Part shown: piece by piece, positions 50,701 to 64,000 of the stretch | Layout: every line of letters begins with the position of its first letter | Numbering within the stretch: position 1 is the stretch's first letter | Origin: Xiphias gladius | Lineage: Eukaryota > Chordata > Actinopteri > Istiophoriformes > Xiphiidae | Assembly (NCBI RefSeq): GCF_016859285.1 | Contig: NC_053416.1 | Location: forward strand, 16,138,501-16,202,500 | DNA length: 64,000 nucleotides | Direction: 5' to 3' | Made by a program: the position numbers and the translations under genes | Notes under the pieces: generated by a model | Databases searched by the model: none | Seen by the model: the letters and a program-made list of their open reading frames with translations, nothing else | What the model was told of the DNA's origin: nothing

Positions 50701-53700
50701 TTACAGTATGTCAAAGTGAATTTTGTATGTACACTGCATTATTTTATAAATAACGCAAATCTAAAACTAAATGTCTGAATATTTTGTTATTTCTGCAATT
50801 TGACTGGAATCCCTGTATGTATGTCTATACAGCAGGCCCTACAGACAGCATTGCAAGTCAGAACAAAAACATTTCCAGAGGAATGTGAGGAGACAAAGAT
50901 CTAGTAAAGGATACACTTATTCTGACTTGTTGGGATTTCACAAGAGCATAGTAGGTTTCATCAAATAAAAAAGAAAAAAAAAGAAACAAGCCAGAGAATA
51001 CCAGGAGGTAACTGTCAGCAACCATTCAAGAGGAACCTTGGTCAGGGACTGATTGAATGACAACTCCTCGGCTGCAATGGAAAATCATGCCATACAGGAA
51101 CCACTGATGACATATGACAAAAGGCCTTGAGGTACAAGAGGAAGCAAACCAGGTAGCAAAAGCCAGCTACCCTCAGTTTGCCAAGAAATAGCCTGAGAAA
51201 CTGAGAGGAAAAACATTTAGCAGTAAAATTAATTATATTTAGTGATACGTTAACTGTCAAATGGTACTTTTTTTTCTTCAACTCGTTTCGAGAAAGCGAG
51301 GCAAAATTGTTTCCTGACTGAATGCACTGTGTCAAGGGAATAGCAACAACTCCTGTTTCCAAACACAGGAAACTTGTAAAGGATAGGCTTCAGACTACTT
51401 ACGACCAAAGACAGAAGTACAATCGAGCATATTCTGAACACTGCAATGGCTACAAACAGAAATATGAATGACCTTGTGTAGCACAGCCTAAGACAACACC
51501 TGAACTCCTTTCAAAATGGAGAGGATTCGACTGAAGACAGCTACACAAATGTGTACCCCATCCAACTTTACAGAGCTTGAGTAAATCTAAAATATCCAAA
51601 CACTTAGATGTCCCGGGTGAAAACAAGCTGGGTGTTAAAAAATCCAACAATATTTCTTTGTTCCAAATGAAAATACATTTGCATGACTAAAATCTCAATA
51701 CCACTGGAAAAACACACTACAGCTACCAAAACCACGAAACAGACTGGAAGACATAATGATTAAATATTTCCCAAATGCACAGCAACTCTACGAATGATGA
51801 GATGAAGATGGGATGCCCCTGCAGACTTGAACATATTAATTACAGAGATTGGAACTGTTGGCATAATACAGTAATTCCTCTCAACATACCAGTCTGGAAT
51901 TTGATGCCAAGATACTGCCTTTCTTCAGTAACTCGGACAGGAGTGGAGATGGTGGTGGTGTGGCTTTCTGGCACAGGAGTTTCTTTTGGGCGGGGTCATC
52001 CAGAAGGGACCCGTTGCTGATGTCGTCATTTCCAAGTTCAGTAGATTCAGCAAATGTCATTAACCTGGCTGATCCTGAAGCCTAGATACAGAAGGAGGGA
52101 AGCCTGATGTCATACTGCCATAACATACCAGGAATGCTTTCATAGATTAACCTGTAATCAATTCTGTTAAGTATCTATAATGTGTTTCTGCCTCCTCCCA
52201 GGGATTGGTCAGAAATATTCGATCCCTCTCCGAGGGATAATTAATAGTTACAGAAATACCAATTCCTAACATAAGCATTACACCCACTAAAAATACCAAC
52301 AAACTTTTTGTTTTTAAATGTTCCAAGAGGAGGTATGATTGTTGAAAAGTAGGGCAGAGCTTCAATACTTTTGAACCTTCAGAGACTTACATTCTTTGTG
52401 GATGCAAGATCCAGTGTCAAGCTCTCGAGTGGGTCACCTGGTGAGAACTCCTGGCTTGGGGAGCTACAGCCTGACGGCGAATGCATGGTGACACCGGGCA
52501 CTCGCTTAGGTGTGCTCTTTGCCACCTGTCTGGCTGGAGGAGGGAGGGGCAGCCAAGAGAGGAGGTTCTTATCAGTCACACAAAAGCTGATGTTCGGCTC
52601 CTCAACTAGTTATTTTTCCTGTGCAATTTTTATCAAGTACATTTTTTAACAGTAATATAGCAAAAGCTACTTTCAACTGAGGGTAGATAAAGGATAATGT
52701 CTGCAGCAAGCAGGCCAACACATTGTAGATCAACACTTCAAATGAACTATTTTACTTACTTCACACTTAACTGGAGCATAATTCTGTATTTCCCCCCCAA
52801 AATACCCCTTAAAAGCGAAGGAAATACCCTGATAAGCAGCATCTGTGTTTTTTCTTTTTAACTCTGCTTCATCATCCTGCAGTTTCTTCTTCCTGACAGA
52901 CACACATGAGATCATTTAATTTTGCACATTATTAGAGAGAAACTAATGTCTAAGCTTTACAAAGGAAAAAACCGATTAGCTGTATCATTTTGTAAACAGG
53001 TCAGAAAGAAAGTTTGTTGCTTCTTACTGCAGAATCTCTTCCCATAACTCTTCTAGTTTGGAATCTAGATGTCCTGCGTGAATCAGTTCAGCCTCTCTCT
53101 TCAGCTTCCTATGAAAACAGCACCCCATCAACCAATCTCACTGACTGCGGTTTATAATGCAACTACTTTTTTTGTATGTTTTCACAATGATGGTGACGTA
53201 TTCATTCTTTTAAAAGCTATGCTTGTATACCTGTGCTTCTCCTGTGTTTCTTTGATCAACTTTTTTAGTTCATCGATCCTCTCGGCTGTCAACCTGCGTA
53301 CTATCACATCCTCCACTGTCTCCACCAATTCACCTTTCTCACCACGCTTCCTCCTGAGGTTACAGACAAAGGCATTATTAGTTTAAGGCATCGTTACCTG
53401 GCATAAACTGTTAATGCATGTGTCAAACAGTATAAAGCTATTTAATCTATTTTGGCTTGCAAAGACTGCTTGGGGTAAGATTCACTTATGTGCTCACTTT
53501 GGGGCTTCTGTTGTTTCCAGGAGTTCAGAGTACTTGGAGGCACAGTGCTGTGAGGAGCCAAAGGAGAATCAAGGACAACAGGACAAAATAATAATGTGGC
53601 AACCTACTGCAATGACTGTGAATTTGGTCCTTGTGTTCTGCAGTTGAGTGAGCTCGGATTTTGTCATACCTTTTGAGAGAACCAGTCAGGTGGTCGCCCA

Positions 53701-54699
53701 GGTTCTGCAAATGGTTTGATGGCTCGACTGACAGATACCCTGTTTGGATGAAGAAATGTTGTAAGATGACCCAAGAAGAAACACACATTAAATAATCCAC
53801 AGCAGCCTACTGCTGTTGTCCTGGTTTATTATAGTCTTAAAACCATTTTTTTATTCCCAGTCTAAATTCCTCTAAATCTTTTTTGTCTTTTTTTTTTATT
53901 TGTAATTTCATGCAAAATCTCAGTGGACAGTATGCCAGTCCATCATAGGGTTAATACAAACATACTTTTTATACACTGCCATATAGATTGTGACGTCTGA
54001 CAATTTCAGTATATTCATACATGTTCAAACTAAAAAATGATTGCATATGACTATATCATAGACCTATGACACTTCAAATTTTGCACACAACAAAGAATTA
54101 TTTTTGCCGGCTTTAGACTAAAGTGGCAAAAATGGAAGAGAATACAATACCAGTTCTGGTCTCCACTCTTCATGACAGATGTGGCCAAACACAGCTTCTC
54201 CCTCACTGACCATGGCTCTGTTGGTCCAATGATAAGCAGCTTGTGTTCTACAGATGTGGTGGAAGATGGACAAAAAAATGGCATATACTTATAGTTACAT
54301 AAAACGCCTATATGTCATGCATGTTCAACTGATTGCCTGCCACCGTTTTCAGTCCCGGTATCGACAGTATTGTTAATCACTTGAAGCTTCAGTTTTATGC
54401 CACCTAAAGCTGCCCACCGTGCCAGCAATGGAAACATAAATGCCTGGAATCAGCACACAAAAAGCATTTCGTTTATACTGCTGGTGGTAAACAGTAACCA
54501 CCAACACTTGGGTAAACGGAGCGGTCAACTCGTGATAACAGCGTTTAATCCTTGCAGGCTCCCCTGCAGGCACCGGAGGCTGCCACGCAGGAAGTTAGTG
54601 GTGGTAACACCGACAGTACGACACACTAAGCGCTAACGGATAGCATGTCATGACATTCGCTATGCACCGATGTTACTCACTTCCAACCCCGTTTGCCAT
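44701..54699 (-). CDS. brd8: bromodomain-containing protein 8, 20 coding exons
   Basis: Subunit of the nuclear TIP60/NuA4 acetyltransferase complex. Exons from the start: 54681-54699, 54151-54247, 53670-53739, 53498-53547, 53231-53353, 53028-53108, 52828-52892, 52391-52533, 51890-52081, 50457-50547, 49836-49985, 49121-49227, 48355-48835, 48191-48234, 47787-48055, 47466-47558, 47279-47347, 46743-47025, 45034-45078, 44701-44760. All are GT-AG and in phase; 843 residues. The N-terminus has a SANT-like segment (residues 7-78, GPTEPWSVREKLCLA), then a charged coiled coil (about 79-168). Conserved words follow: KATPPPSPLLSELLKKGS, LSRLLEAGPTQF, TVGDIIAIIEDK, AAVEAALSLCEEN. The single bromodomain (about 675-790) keeps its MYN acetyl-lysine asparagine. 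The end GGTRGRRCAIEADLKMKK matches the mammalian single-bromodomain isoform. Exon 13 (481 nt) is poorly conserved. Reading through the exon 18 donor would add only Val-Leu-His before a stop. Confidence 0.96.
45655..45930 (-). repeat. reverse-oriented copy of the 20369-20885 repeat family
   Basis: It starts CTCCGCCAAGGAGGTTATG and continues through a TTTGCACCAAACTTGATGGA block. It ends TTGGCCTTGGTGGAAGTATG, the reverse complement order of the copies in the calcineurin intron. It lies in the intron between brd8 coding exons 18 and 19. Confidence 0.75.
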
Positions 54700-55251
54700 C
54701 TTACTGTCATCCCGACATCTCATACATCTTGGTAGTTAAAAACCCAGCAATTAATCACGCTGGCGAGTTCCTTAAACGATGGCTAGACATAAGAAGATGG
54801 ACGTTAACATCAGTGAATGTTACGTTAAGGATGTTGAGGCTTTCGGGATTTTTCTTTTTAGCTAGCACGCCGAATCACCGTTGTCCGTTAAAGTCACAGT
54901 CTTATGTGTCTTTGATAACTTAAGGATTAACTAGCTACCTCGAATGCTATATAGGGCTTTCTTTGTTTAAGAGTCGCAAAAATGGTTTGATTTGGCGTTA
55001 ACCTCAACAGAGTCTATGCTACCAGGTAACAGCCAGACGAGAAAATTTAGCTTAATGCAGTCACTAGTTATTTATCACTGTAGCTAGCAGCGAACTGTTC
55101 GTACACGCCCACCACCACAGTAAAGATGGTACAACCCTGGGTGCTGTTGAATATTCTTAACTTAGCTAACTTAGCTTGTATTTGAGTTTCATGCAAACAC
55201 GGCCCTTTTTCTTGTGGCTGTAGAACAGAAATAACGGTAATAGTACAGACC
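54700..55251 (-). promoter_or_regulatory. brd8: brd8 5' flank / promoter region
   Basis: DNA upstream of the brd8 start codon (54697-54699 on the minus strand) is less AT-rich than its surroundings and has scattered CpGs (for example near 54530-54640 and 54860-54890). No other coding exon or TATA box is evident. The first coding exon carries only 19 coding bases before a GTGAGT donor. Confidence 0.45.
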
Positions 55252-55275
55252 TTTTTTTTTTTTTTTTTTTTTTTT
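55252..55275. repeat. poly-T tract (24 nt)
   Basis: Uninterrupted T run upstream of brd8. I see no retroelement body attached to it. Confidence 0.9.
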
Positions 55276-58020
55276 ACCCTAGAGAGTATTTGATGTCACT
55301 TTTGTGGTTAGGCTAAAACAGCTGAGTGAAAAAACCGGACAACTTCTGTGAATACTTCAGTTGTTTACTGAACAACTAAGTTATAATTCACATCTAGTAT
55401 TATTACATTACATGCAGAAAAATTATACAACAATTGGTGTGTGGGTATTATAAATTAACTACAGCCAGTTACATGTAAAATGCATTATATTGAATATTTA
55501 AAAGGCCAAACAACTCAAACAAAGAAATGAAATTAAGTGCCGTTTACTTTCTTATCACTGCGTCATAATAAGTTACAAAACCGTTAAAAGCACATTTATT
55601 TCAGTTTTTTACCTTTAATAACGAAATTCTTCGTTTTTCATTATGAAAGGACTTTCCCAAGTCACAAAGAATGCAAAATGAAGATAACAGTATTTCCAGT
55701 AACCACCTGTAAATTCTGTTTAAACAATGCTGGTGAGTCTGTCACACAGACTAGAAAAACTGGTTTGTGACCAGTATAATGTGGCAAAAAAAAAATAATC
55801 AACCACGACATCCAGGTGAACCAGGCTCTCTGGGTTGTTTTGACATGAATAGCTTTGGCTTAGCTTTAAATGTTGTCTCAGTATGAAATATGTCTACATT
55901 TGCCACCTTTACAGTTTTATGAAATTGGGACACTACAACTGTTGTAGAGGTGCCTTCTCTTTTCTGTTATGTAATCCCACAATATAATTTCATGTGTAGC
56001 CAAAGGGCTACACAAGAATTATGCCAAAATAGATAGTTCTTCTTTAAAAGTTCTGCTTACACCACTGTTGTTTTATGTAGATCTACTAATAAAGCAGTAA
56101 ACCTTTATGATCTCTTGCTTTCTCTTGCTTACAGTCAAATTTCCTTCAGTTAATGTTACAAATGAAAATAAAAGCCATTACAAAACCATTGTTCGGTAGA
56201 ACTGTTTTGGGTAAAGCAGACTGAAAAACATGAACCATCTCAAGTATCTCTGTGAGAGATACCCACTGTGAGCAGACAGACCGGAGCTGAATTTCATGAA
56301 GACAATTTGCAGTTGACAAGGAGATGAGGAGCTAGGCCTAAGCTCCCTACATAATCATTAAAATATGTACAGCATATTTTTGATCCTGCAGCTATTCAAA
56401 TATACTGTATGTTTGTCAGTTGCTATACACTTTGTAACTCTAGTGTTGATGAGATAGGTGGACACGCTACCCTTCTCTCCCTTCTCTCTGGTTTCACTGA
56501 TCCTATGATGTAGCGTCTGTCAAAAATGATGTTAGTTGTTATGCTATGCAGCATATATGTTGTTACATATGCTGCTGGTTGGCTGGATGATTAGAGTTTA
56601 TATTTGTCAAGAACAGGCAACAATATTAAGTTCTTCCTAAGGAGAACAACAAAATCTGAACATTCCCTGCTGGAAATATGCAACACAACACATATAAAAT
56701 GATACTTTTGGGCCCTTGGTGACAGGGGTCATATGGTCCCGTATCTTCCTCAGAAAGAGGCCAATTACAACAGGGAAACAAATGTTAATGAGGCACTTGA
56801 CATTTAACTCAATAACACTGCTACTTTGCCCCCTGCTAGCGTGTGGACTAACTGTCAGCTCTACAGGAAAGACTGGCAGCCTTGTAGATGATAGATAGCT
56901 TCACCATGAGACAAATACTGTAATACTGTTGTAAAACTCACACCTCGACAGAAACTCAGTAACTTACCTTGCAAGCTTACTATTGCTGTTCTTGTGTATG
57001 TTTTTAAGGAAAGAATTAGACTCTTGAAATATTTGTTTGGAGCTTGATAAGACTTTCATTGTTTCTACCACACACACCCTCTTGAAAGACATTAGCATAT
57101 TATCTGTTTATTGTACCTTTAGAGTGCTTACTATTGATATACTGTAAAACTGCATAATACTCACAATGCTCAATTTAACTTTGTCAGAGAAACACTCACA
57201 GGTTTCATTTGGCCTACAGCTAAAACCTGAAACACATGAAGTACAACACGACAGAAAAGAAGAAATATAGCCAAAGATTATTTTCCTTTCTGTATCAGAA
57301 CACACCTTGTTGATGTTCAACATATGTCTGTCCCTTTGTAGAGACTGAGCCTATTAAACCGTCCAAAATCTGCTCTTTTTCACTCTTTTTGTACAGGCAT
57401 GAGGAGCATTTTTATCTAACTGCTCAAAGCAGTGATGAGGACTTTTTTTTTTAATTCTAACATCCAGCTGTGCCACACAATAAACATAGTAATAAAATTG
57501 TTATAAATACTGCCTATTCATTATGTGGTGCTCTTAGGATGAAACAATCCCATTGAGCCTATAATGAATGCCCTTGATACATGCATATCTAAGTTTCAAA
57601 GATCTGATGTTTGCCTAAGGATTAATTCCAAACCAGAAAATTAATTATAGTCATGAAAAACAACATTGCCTATTCTCTCGAGAGCTTCTTCATAACAGTC
57701 TAATGCCTTTGCAAGTTGTTGTCGGTTATGACAAACATTTCTCTACATTTAATACACTATTAAGTATTTAAAGCTAATTAGTGTGTAGGCTTTTTTTATT
57801 TATTTAAAAAACGACATTTTAGTGTTCCATCTTCGAACACAAGCTCCTCCATTATCTCAGGTAAGCGAGTGATGGAGACTCAGGAGATGAAGGTCACACC
57901 GCATGTTGCCTTTAACTGCTGCACTGAGCCCATCCTGGGGGCAGAACCAGAGCTAATTATTTGAAGGAGGGAACCTACTGAAGCCTCCCTCCTCATCTTT
58001 GCCATTAATATCACTTCACT
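55276..58020. other. intergenic DNA between brd8 and gng8
   Basis: AT-rich sequence with no exon that I can support. A CAG/GTAAGC donor-like site near 57860-57866 could end an alternative non-coding first exon of gng8, but nothing else backs this. Confidence 0.6.
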
Positions 58021-58105
58021 TGTTACTGTAAGTTGGTGTGGAGGACCCTATTGAAGACAAGTGGACTTTCATTCCGGGAGCCCAACCGGTGCTGTCGGTC
58101 CAGTG
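58020..58105 (+). other. gng8: possible non-coding first exon of gng8
   Basis: A moderately GC-rich segment ends in CAGTG followed by a strong GTGAGT donor at 58106. It lies 730 bases before the acceptor of the first coding exon (58834/58835). G-gamma genes commonly have a non-coding first exon. The 5' limit is arbitrary. Confidence 0.35.
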
Positions 58106-58866
58106 GTGAGTGATATTGTGAATTATTATGAGTTAGGATAAATCTTGAGAAACTTCACAATTTTAAAAAAAAATCTACTTTTGTACAGATGCCTGGAAAC
58201 ATCTTATATCATCATCATATGTCTTTACATTATCTCTGCATGTGTGCATGTATTTGCAGCATATTTTACAAGTTTGAAGTCCATTGGTATGTAGAAATGA
58301 TTCGTATCGATAGAACTGACGAATGAATTTCAAACTCACAGATCCTGACAAATAAATTAAGGCTGTTGACTAATGATGCTTTTCATGTACTGCCCTCTAA
58401 GAGGCTCAGCGGGATGAATCTCTTGCATCAGTCTATGCCTGCAACTGAGCAACATAATAGCAGTGGGAAGATAGCACTCATAGCAGCTCCACATCTGCAG
58501 TTTATGACCAACATACTGTGCAAGAGCAACAAGTTAATGTTAATGTTAGGTGTATTTACATTCTCAGCTGGTGGATGCCACCCCATGGGGAGGGCTGCTC
58601 TGCCTCCCCTCCCCTGCCCTCCTCCTTTGAGACCCTCCCTGTGCCACTTGCAGCTGAGACCCAGGGAGCAGAATTAACAAGCAAATTGAAACAGACTAAC
58701 CATGGCCGAGATACCTCCAGTAATTTGCCACGCACTGTGTGATCATGTTTGTAATTTTTCCCCCACCTGTTTTCTTTATCCTGGATGTGTACCGTAATTT
58801 CTTGTCTGAAAACTCAACACTTGACGTTTTGCAGCAGGCTGGCTGACTTTAGTGGGAAGGGGCAGG

Positions 58867-59576
58867 ATGTCGAACAACATGGCCAAGATTGCAGATGCTC
58901 GAAAGACGGTAGAACAATTGAAACTGGAGGTCAACATAGAGAGGATGATGGTGAGTCGGCACATCATTGAAGTACACAGCCCAGCAACTAATGAAATGTT
59001 TAGCAGATATTGCTTTAGATTGATGCCATATCTTGTGTTTCAATATGGAGAACTAAAGTCTAAATAAATGTTTCAAAGTAATTTACTTTCATAGACGAGC
59101 ATCTATTTTCAAACTATTTTAACTAACTATTTTTAAACTTGTACCTTCTGAAAAGCTCTGCATATTTACCAGGTAGCTTATCATGTGTGGAAACATAAAC
59201 TTTCCAACTAGTACAATCCCAATTTTTGAACCATCAGACCCCTTCAGTCAATTAAAACCTTGCTCCCACTCCATAACCGATATCACGTTTTAAGAGGAAA
59301 TACATCAAATTAAGGAAGTCAGGTGTGCTTTGGGTTTTCATTAATCAATGGTAAAAATAAATAAATATGATTAAGTATGATTTTTTTATCCTCTTATCCT
59401 CCCCTCCTTGACCCACAGATGCACTTTAACGCAGCCTTTTTGTACAGGTATCTAAAGCAGCAGCTGATTTGATGGCCTACTGTGAAGCTCACGCCAAAGA
59501 GGACCCCCTGGTGACACCAGTGCCTTCCTCTGAAAACCCATTTCGAGAGAAGAAATTATTCTGTGTAATACTATGA
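58867..59576 (+). CDS. gng8: G protein gamma subunit 8-like, 2 coding exons
   Basis: The gamma chain of a heterotrimeric G protein, which pairs with G-beta at the inner face of the plasma membrane. Coding exons are 58867-58950 (28 codons) and 59448-59576 (42 codons plus stop), with GTGAGT/CAG splice sites and a phase-0 intron, giving 70 residues. The N-terminal coiled coil begins [20 protein letters not shown], which matches GNG8 better than GNG2, 3, 4 or 12. The second exon has [20 protein letters not shown] and [11 protein letters not shown], ending in the CaaX box CVIL. The final Leu predicts geranylgeranylation. The acceptor before the first coding exon leaves 32 bases of 5' UTR in that exon. 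Assignment to gng8 rather than another gamma paralogue rests on the N-terminus and is likely but not certain. Confidence 0.9.
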
Positions 59577-59751
59577 CATGCACCAGACAAACGTCTAGGC
59601 ATTAACACCTGTAGCTGTTTTAATGTGTGAATTCAGTGTCAACTTAGATGACAAACACAATAAAAAAACAAACCCTTTTTTTTTTACAGCAAGTTGCTCT
59701 TTGTGGTGACTGCTGGAGGAATGATTATCATTTAAATACGATAATGACAAC

Positions 59752-59757
59752 AATAAA
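59752..59757 (+). terminator. AATAAA polyadenylation signal (gng8)
   Basis: Canonical hexamer 175 bases after the gng8 stop codon. Another AATAAA at 59659-59664 is an alternative nearer signal. Confidence 0.55.
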
Positions 59758-60199
59758 GATTTATTGGAAATGGGTGCAAAGTTCATTTACACAGGCCTGT
59801 GCTGCTGCTTTTCCTTGTGCAAACAGTTTACATATTAACTCATTAGTATATGAAAGTTTTCAGTAAATTGCTTTTAAAACTTTGTGTTCCAAAACATCAA
59901 TCTGGTTACATGTTGGAATTAAAGTTTTAGAATGATTTTTTGTCAAATCAAAAAGTAAAAGAAATTATTAATTTGTTGTTCACACGGCATGAGAAAAATA
60001 CTCTACACTTACACTACACTCACGCTGAAGAAAGTCTTTTTTTTTTTTTTAATTAATACCTGAATAAACAACTTGATCTGTAGCCAGGTATTGTTTTTCT
60101 GCCTGAATGTCACAGCTTTTTCCCAAGAGGATGTCCCCTTGGTCTCAGCAACCAATGCAAATGATGGGTGGGGCTATGTTATGATGAACATACAGGTTT

Positions 60200-60313
60200 A
60201 GAAGTGCAGGCAACAGGTGTGTACAGTTTACACAGACCAGTGCGCTCTCACTCTGACAGCTGCCAGCATTCACACATTTCTGCGGACCTCCTGAGCATTG
60301 GGATTAAAATAAG
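60200..60313 (+). other. tmem45b: possible non-coding first exon of the tmem45b-like gene
   Basis: A less AT-rich segment ends AAAATAAG followed by a GTATGT donor at 60314, 1.3 kb before the acceptor of the first coding exon (TTTCTTTTAG, ending at 61640). It fits a 5' UTR exon by position and donor only. Confidence 0.35.
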
Positions 60314-61648
60314 GTATGTACTCTACATTTTGTTAACCACACCATCGGTCGTAACTGTGAGAATAAAGGCTGGTATTCACATTTAGTTTCTGTAGAGGGG
60401 ACTGTTGTGCAACAGCTTACCTAAGCTAACTAACCAAGATGCAGAAATGACAAGTCTTTTTTTTACAATCTATTTGGTACAAACTACATCTACCAAACTA
60501 CATGCCTGTGCCTCCTGATAATTGATGTACAAAGTGTGGAGGGAAGAATCAAATGAGTTGTCACATCAAGTCAAACAGGGCTAGTCAAGAAAAACTTGTC
60601 TGACTAAACATGTGGATCCTGACCACAACCCTTACTCTCACCAACTGATACTGAGGACAAAAACAGGAAGTTAAAAGTCCTCCATCTATTACTGTTACTA
60701 TATTACCAGAGAAAGTTACACTACATGAACATGAAAAAAAGCCCCAATTGGCCATCTTAAGAGAGACCATGCTACAAGAATATGTGTCTAATTTTTAAAT
60801 CATATAAATACCTCCGTGGCACCTTTATGCTGAAAGCACGACTCAGCTTTTCATATTTTTACCAGTAAGGCTTTAGTGACTGCAACCAGTATTTCTAAAA
60901 CTGAGATACAAACTGCTTTAGTGCTTTTTTTAAAAACCTTGGTGGCCAACATGTTCATTTAGGAAACAGTCCTGTCTGATTTGAATTTCATGTTTGCAAG
61001 ACAAATGAGCAGCTGACGCCTGGATCACAGGGCATACTGTATGAACATTCCCTGATCAGATAAAATCCAGGATATAGTAACAAGTAATCGATGTTTCTTC
61101 TTTTCCACTGTATGATAGATCTTTGCTGCCATTTCATCTGAGGATTATGTGACATTAATATGACTTGAACCTTAATAGTATTAGTATTGGATTATAAGAC
61201 TGATGGTTTGGCTCAAAATGAACTCACTGTCATCTTACAAGTGATGCTTTCATCTGAGAATATTACTAGCTATTTTGTTTATGCTTTTCAATAACATTTG
61301 CAAACGTACACTATACTGATGAACTGGTTATGTGACTATATAATTTGCCCAGTACTTTGCAATAGCCTTTATATGCAAGCAATCTATAGACATCCAGTGA
61401 TTGTGGGTATCTCATTGTCAGTGGCTCTTTTCATTCCCTTTTCCTTTCCTTTAGTTGACACTTGATTGCTTGTAATCATTACATGGCTCAGACACGATAA
61501 AATAAAGCTATCAGCCTGCACTTTGACCTCAAAGTTGAGTCCTTTAACATGCAACGGAATAAGAGCATTAGGCTAAAAATATTAAACACTGCGTTTCTCT
61601 CAAATGTATGTTATTGATTACTAAGGTATATTTCTTTTAGGCCTAACG

Positions 61649-62909
<1,261 letters not shown>

Positions 62910-63950
62910 GTAAGTATCCCATCTCAAGTAGTTGAAGTAAAATTCAGTTATAGTCGTATGATACTGTATCTGTTATGTGCTTCTTCACTTTCATGATACC
63001 TACATGATAGAGCAGTAAACTGATTGAATTGAACCTGTTTTTATAATTTGCTCAAAAAAAACCCCCTATAATTTACAGTAATTTACTGTGCAGAGGAAAT
63101 GATGGGTGATCACAGCATATTCTGGGAGAGATTGTTTCATGTCACAAGTTCACTTGAGTTATCAGAATAACACGATGGCTGGGATTCATTCTAAGGTGAG
63201 GTTTCAAGGGCAACTTAATAATAGCCTGTTAAACCACAACTAGAATACAGAAATAATATGAGCTTGTCTGTCTTGTGAAAAACGCGGAGACTGTCAGCCA
63301 AAAAAAAAAGAGGGAATGGGCTCTACTCCTTTTCTTAATAGTAAGTCTCTTGAAGTCCTTCCAGCCAGGAGCAAAACTTCACTGAATTCACATATAGGGC
63401 GAGGGCTTGTCCACAGTGGACTGTTGCTAATTATTTATTAAAAAATAGAAAATTTGTGAGTGCTCACTCTATATTTGATATATCAGATCAGATATCAGCC
63501 TTCTTCCTGGTGCAAGGAAACCTATTTGGTAGTTTTATCTATATGTTAAAATTTAAAAAGTGAAAACCATAAATAAATATAGTATAGTTAGTGTATAGTT
63601 CCCAAACATGTGGGAAGCTCTGGGTTAGGCCGAAAGTGTGTTCCTGCATTCTTCTACTGTACAGTATGTCACCATATTTAAGAATAAGAAATCTGATCAA
63701 ATAACGATTTCTTCAGTCAAGTGTTAGAAACTTTTAGATATAACACTTTATCACATTCTTTGAACAGAAAACACCAAACCTTTTGAGTTTTATTCTGAGC
63801 CCTGAATGTGCATTTTAAGGTACCTGGTTATGTTTTTATAGTGAATGGTTTTGTTTACAATCAGCATTTCTCACCAAAATGCAGTGTCTCCTTAAAGCTT
63901 ACTAAACCTGTTGAATGAATATTTAAAATCTTTACTCTATAACATGACTA
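62910..63950 (+). other. tmem45b-like intron or 3' region
   Basis: Begins with the GTAAGT donor after coding exon 4. I find no terminal exon with convincing TMEM45 C-terminal sequence in this kilobase. A candidate acceptor near 63079 is discussed under findings. Confidence 0.5.
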
Positions 63951-63954
63951 TCAT

Positions 63955-64000
63955 ACACCTATCAGCGATCAGCCACAACATTAAAACCAGTTACTTTTGT
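63955..64000 (+). repeat. start of an interspersed repeat cut by the window end
   Basis: The words ACACCTATCAGCGATCAGCC and ACAACATTAAAACCAG match the terminal sequence of a common fish repeat (usually ATCAGCCATAACATTAAAACCA). Only the first few dozen bases are in view. Confidence 0.6.

Overview
This window is vertebrate nuclear DNA, almost certainly from a ray-finned (teleost) fish. Its genes are split into many short exons with GT-AG introns. The proteins are close to known vertebrate ones, and the intervening DNA carries repeats typical of teleost genomes: a Tc1-like transposon, a tRNA-derived SINE, an RLE-type LINE and long GT microsatellites. No bacterial, viral or CRISPR-like system is visible. 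Exon boundaries were read by hand from splice sites, reading phase and family similarity. The three large gene models and the two-exon G-gamma model all stay in frame from start to stop.

Layout: (1) 1-4832, gene-poor upstream DNA. (2) 4833-33750 (+), a calcineurin A catalytic subunit gene with 14 coding exons and 522 codons, a GC-rich 5' end and a 3' UTR of about 2.9 kb; intron 6 (8.3 kb) holds a dead LINE. (3) 34440-about 41300 (+), dnajc18, an ER-type J-protein with 8 coding exons and 386 codons. (4) About 42010-43215, a decayed Tc1 transposon in the gap between two convergent genes. (5) 44701-54699 (-), brd8, a subunit of the TIP60/NuA4 histone acetyltransferase complex, with 20 coding exons and 843 codons. 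(6) 58867-59576 (+), gng8, a G protein gamma subunit with 2 coding exons and 70 codons. (7) 61649-62909 (+), a tmem45b-like membrane protein that is open at its 3' end. The window closes in another interspersed repeat.

The genes do not form an operon-like unit; this is ordinary vertebrate gene order. The most interesting gene-level points are these. A calcineurin A gene sits next to a DNAJB12/B14/C18-family gene, a pairing also found on two human chromosomes, and may be a fourth ohnologue. The fish DNAJC18 has a DNAJB12/B14-like N-terminus. The calcineurin has an enlarged cassette exon, a changed calmodulin-binding helix and a (TG)40 tract beside one 5' splice site.
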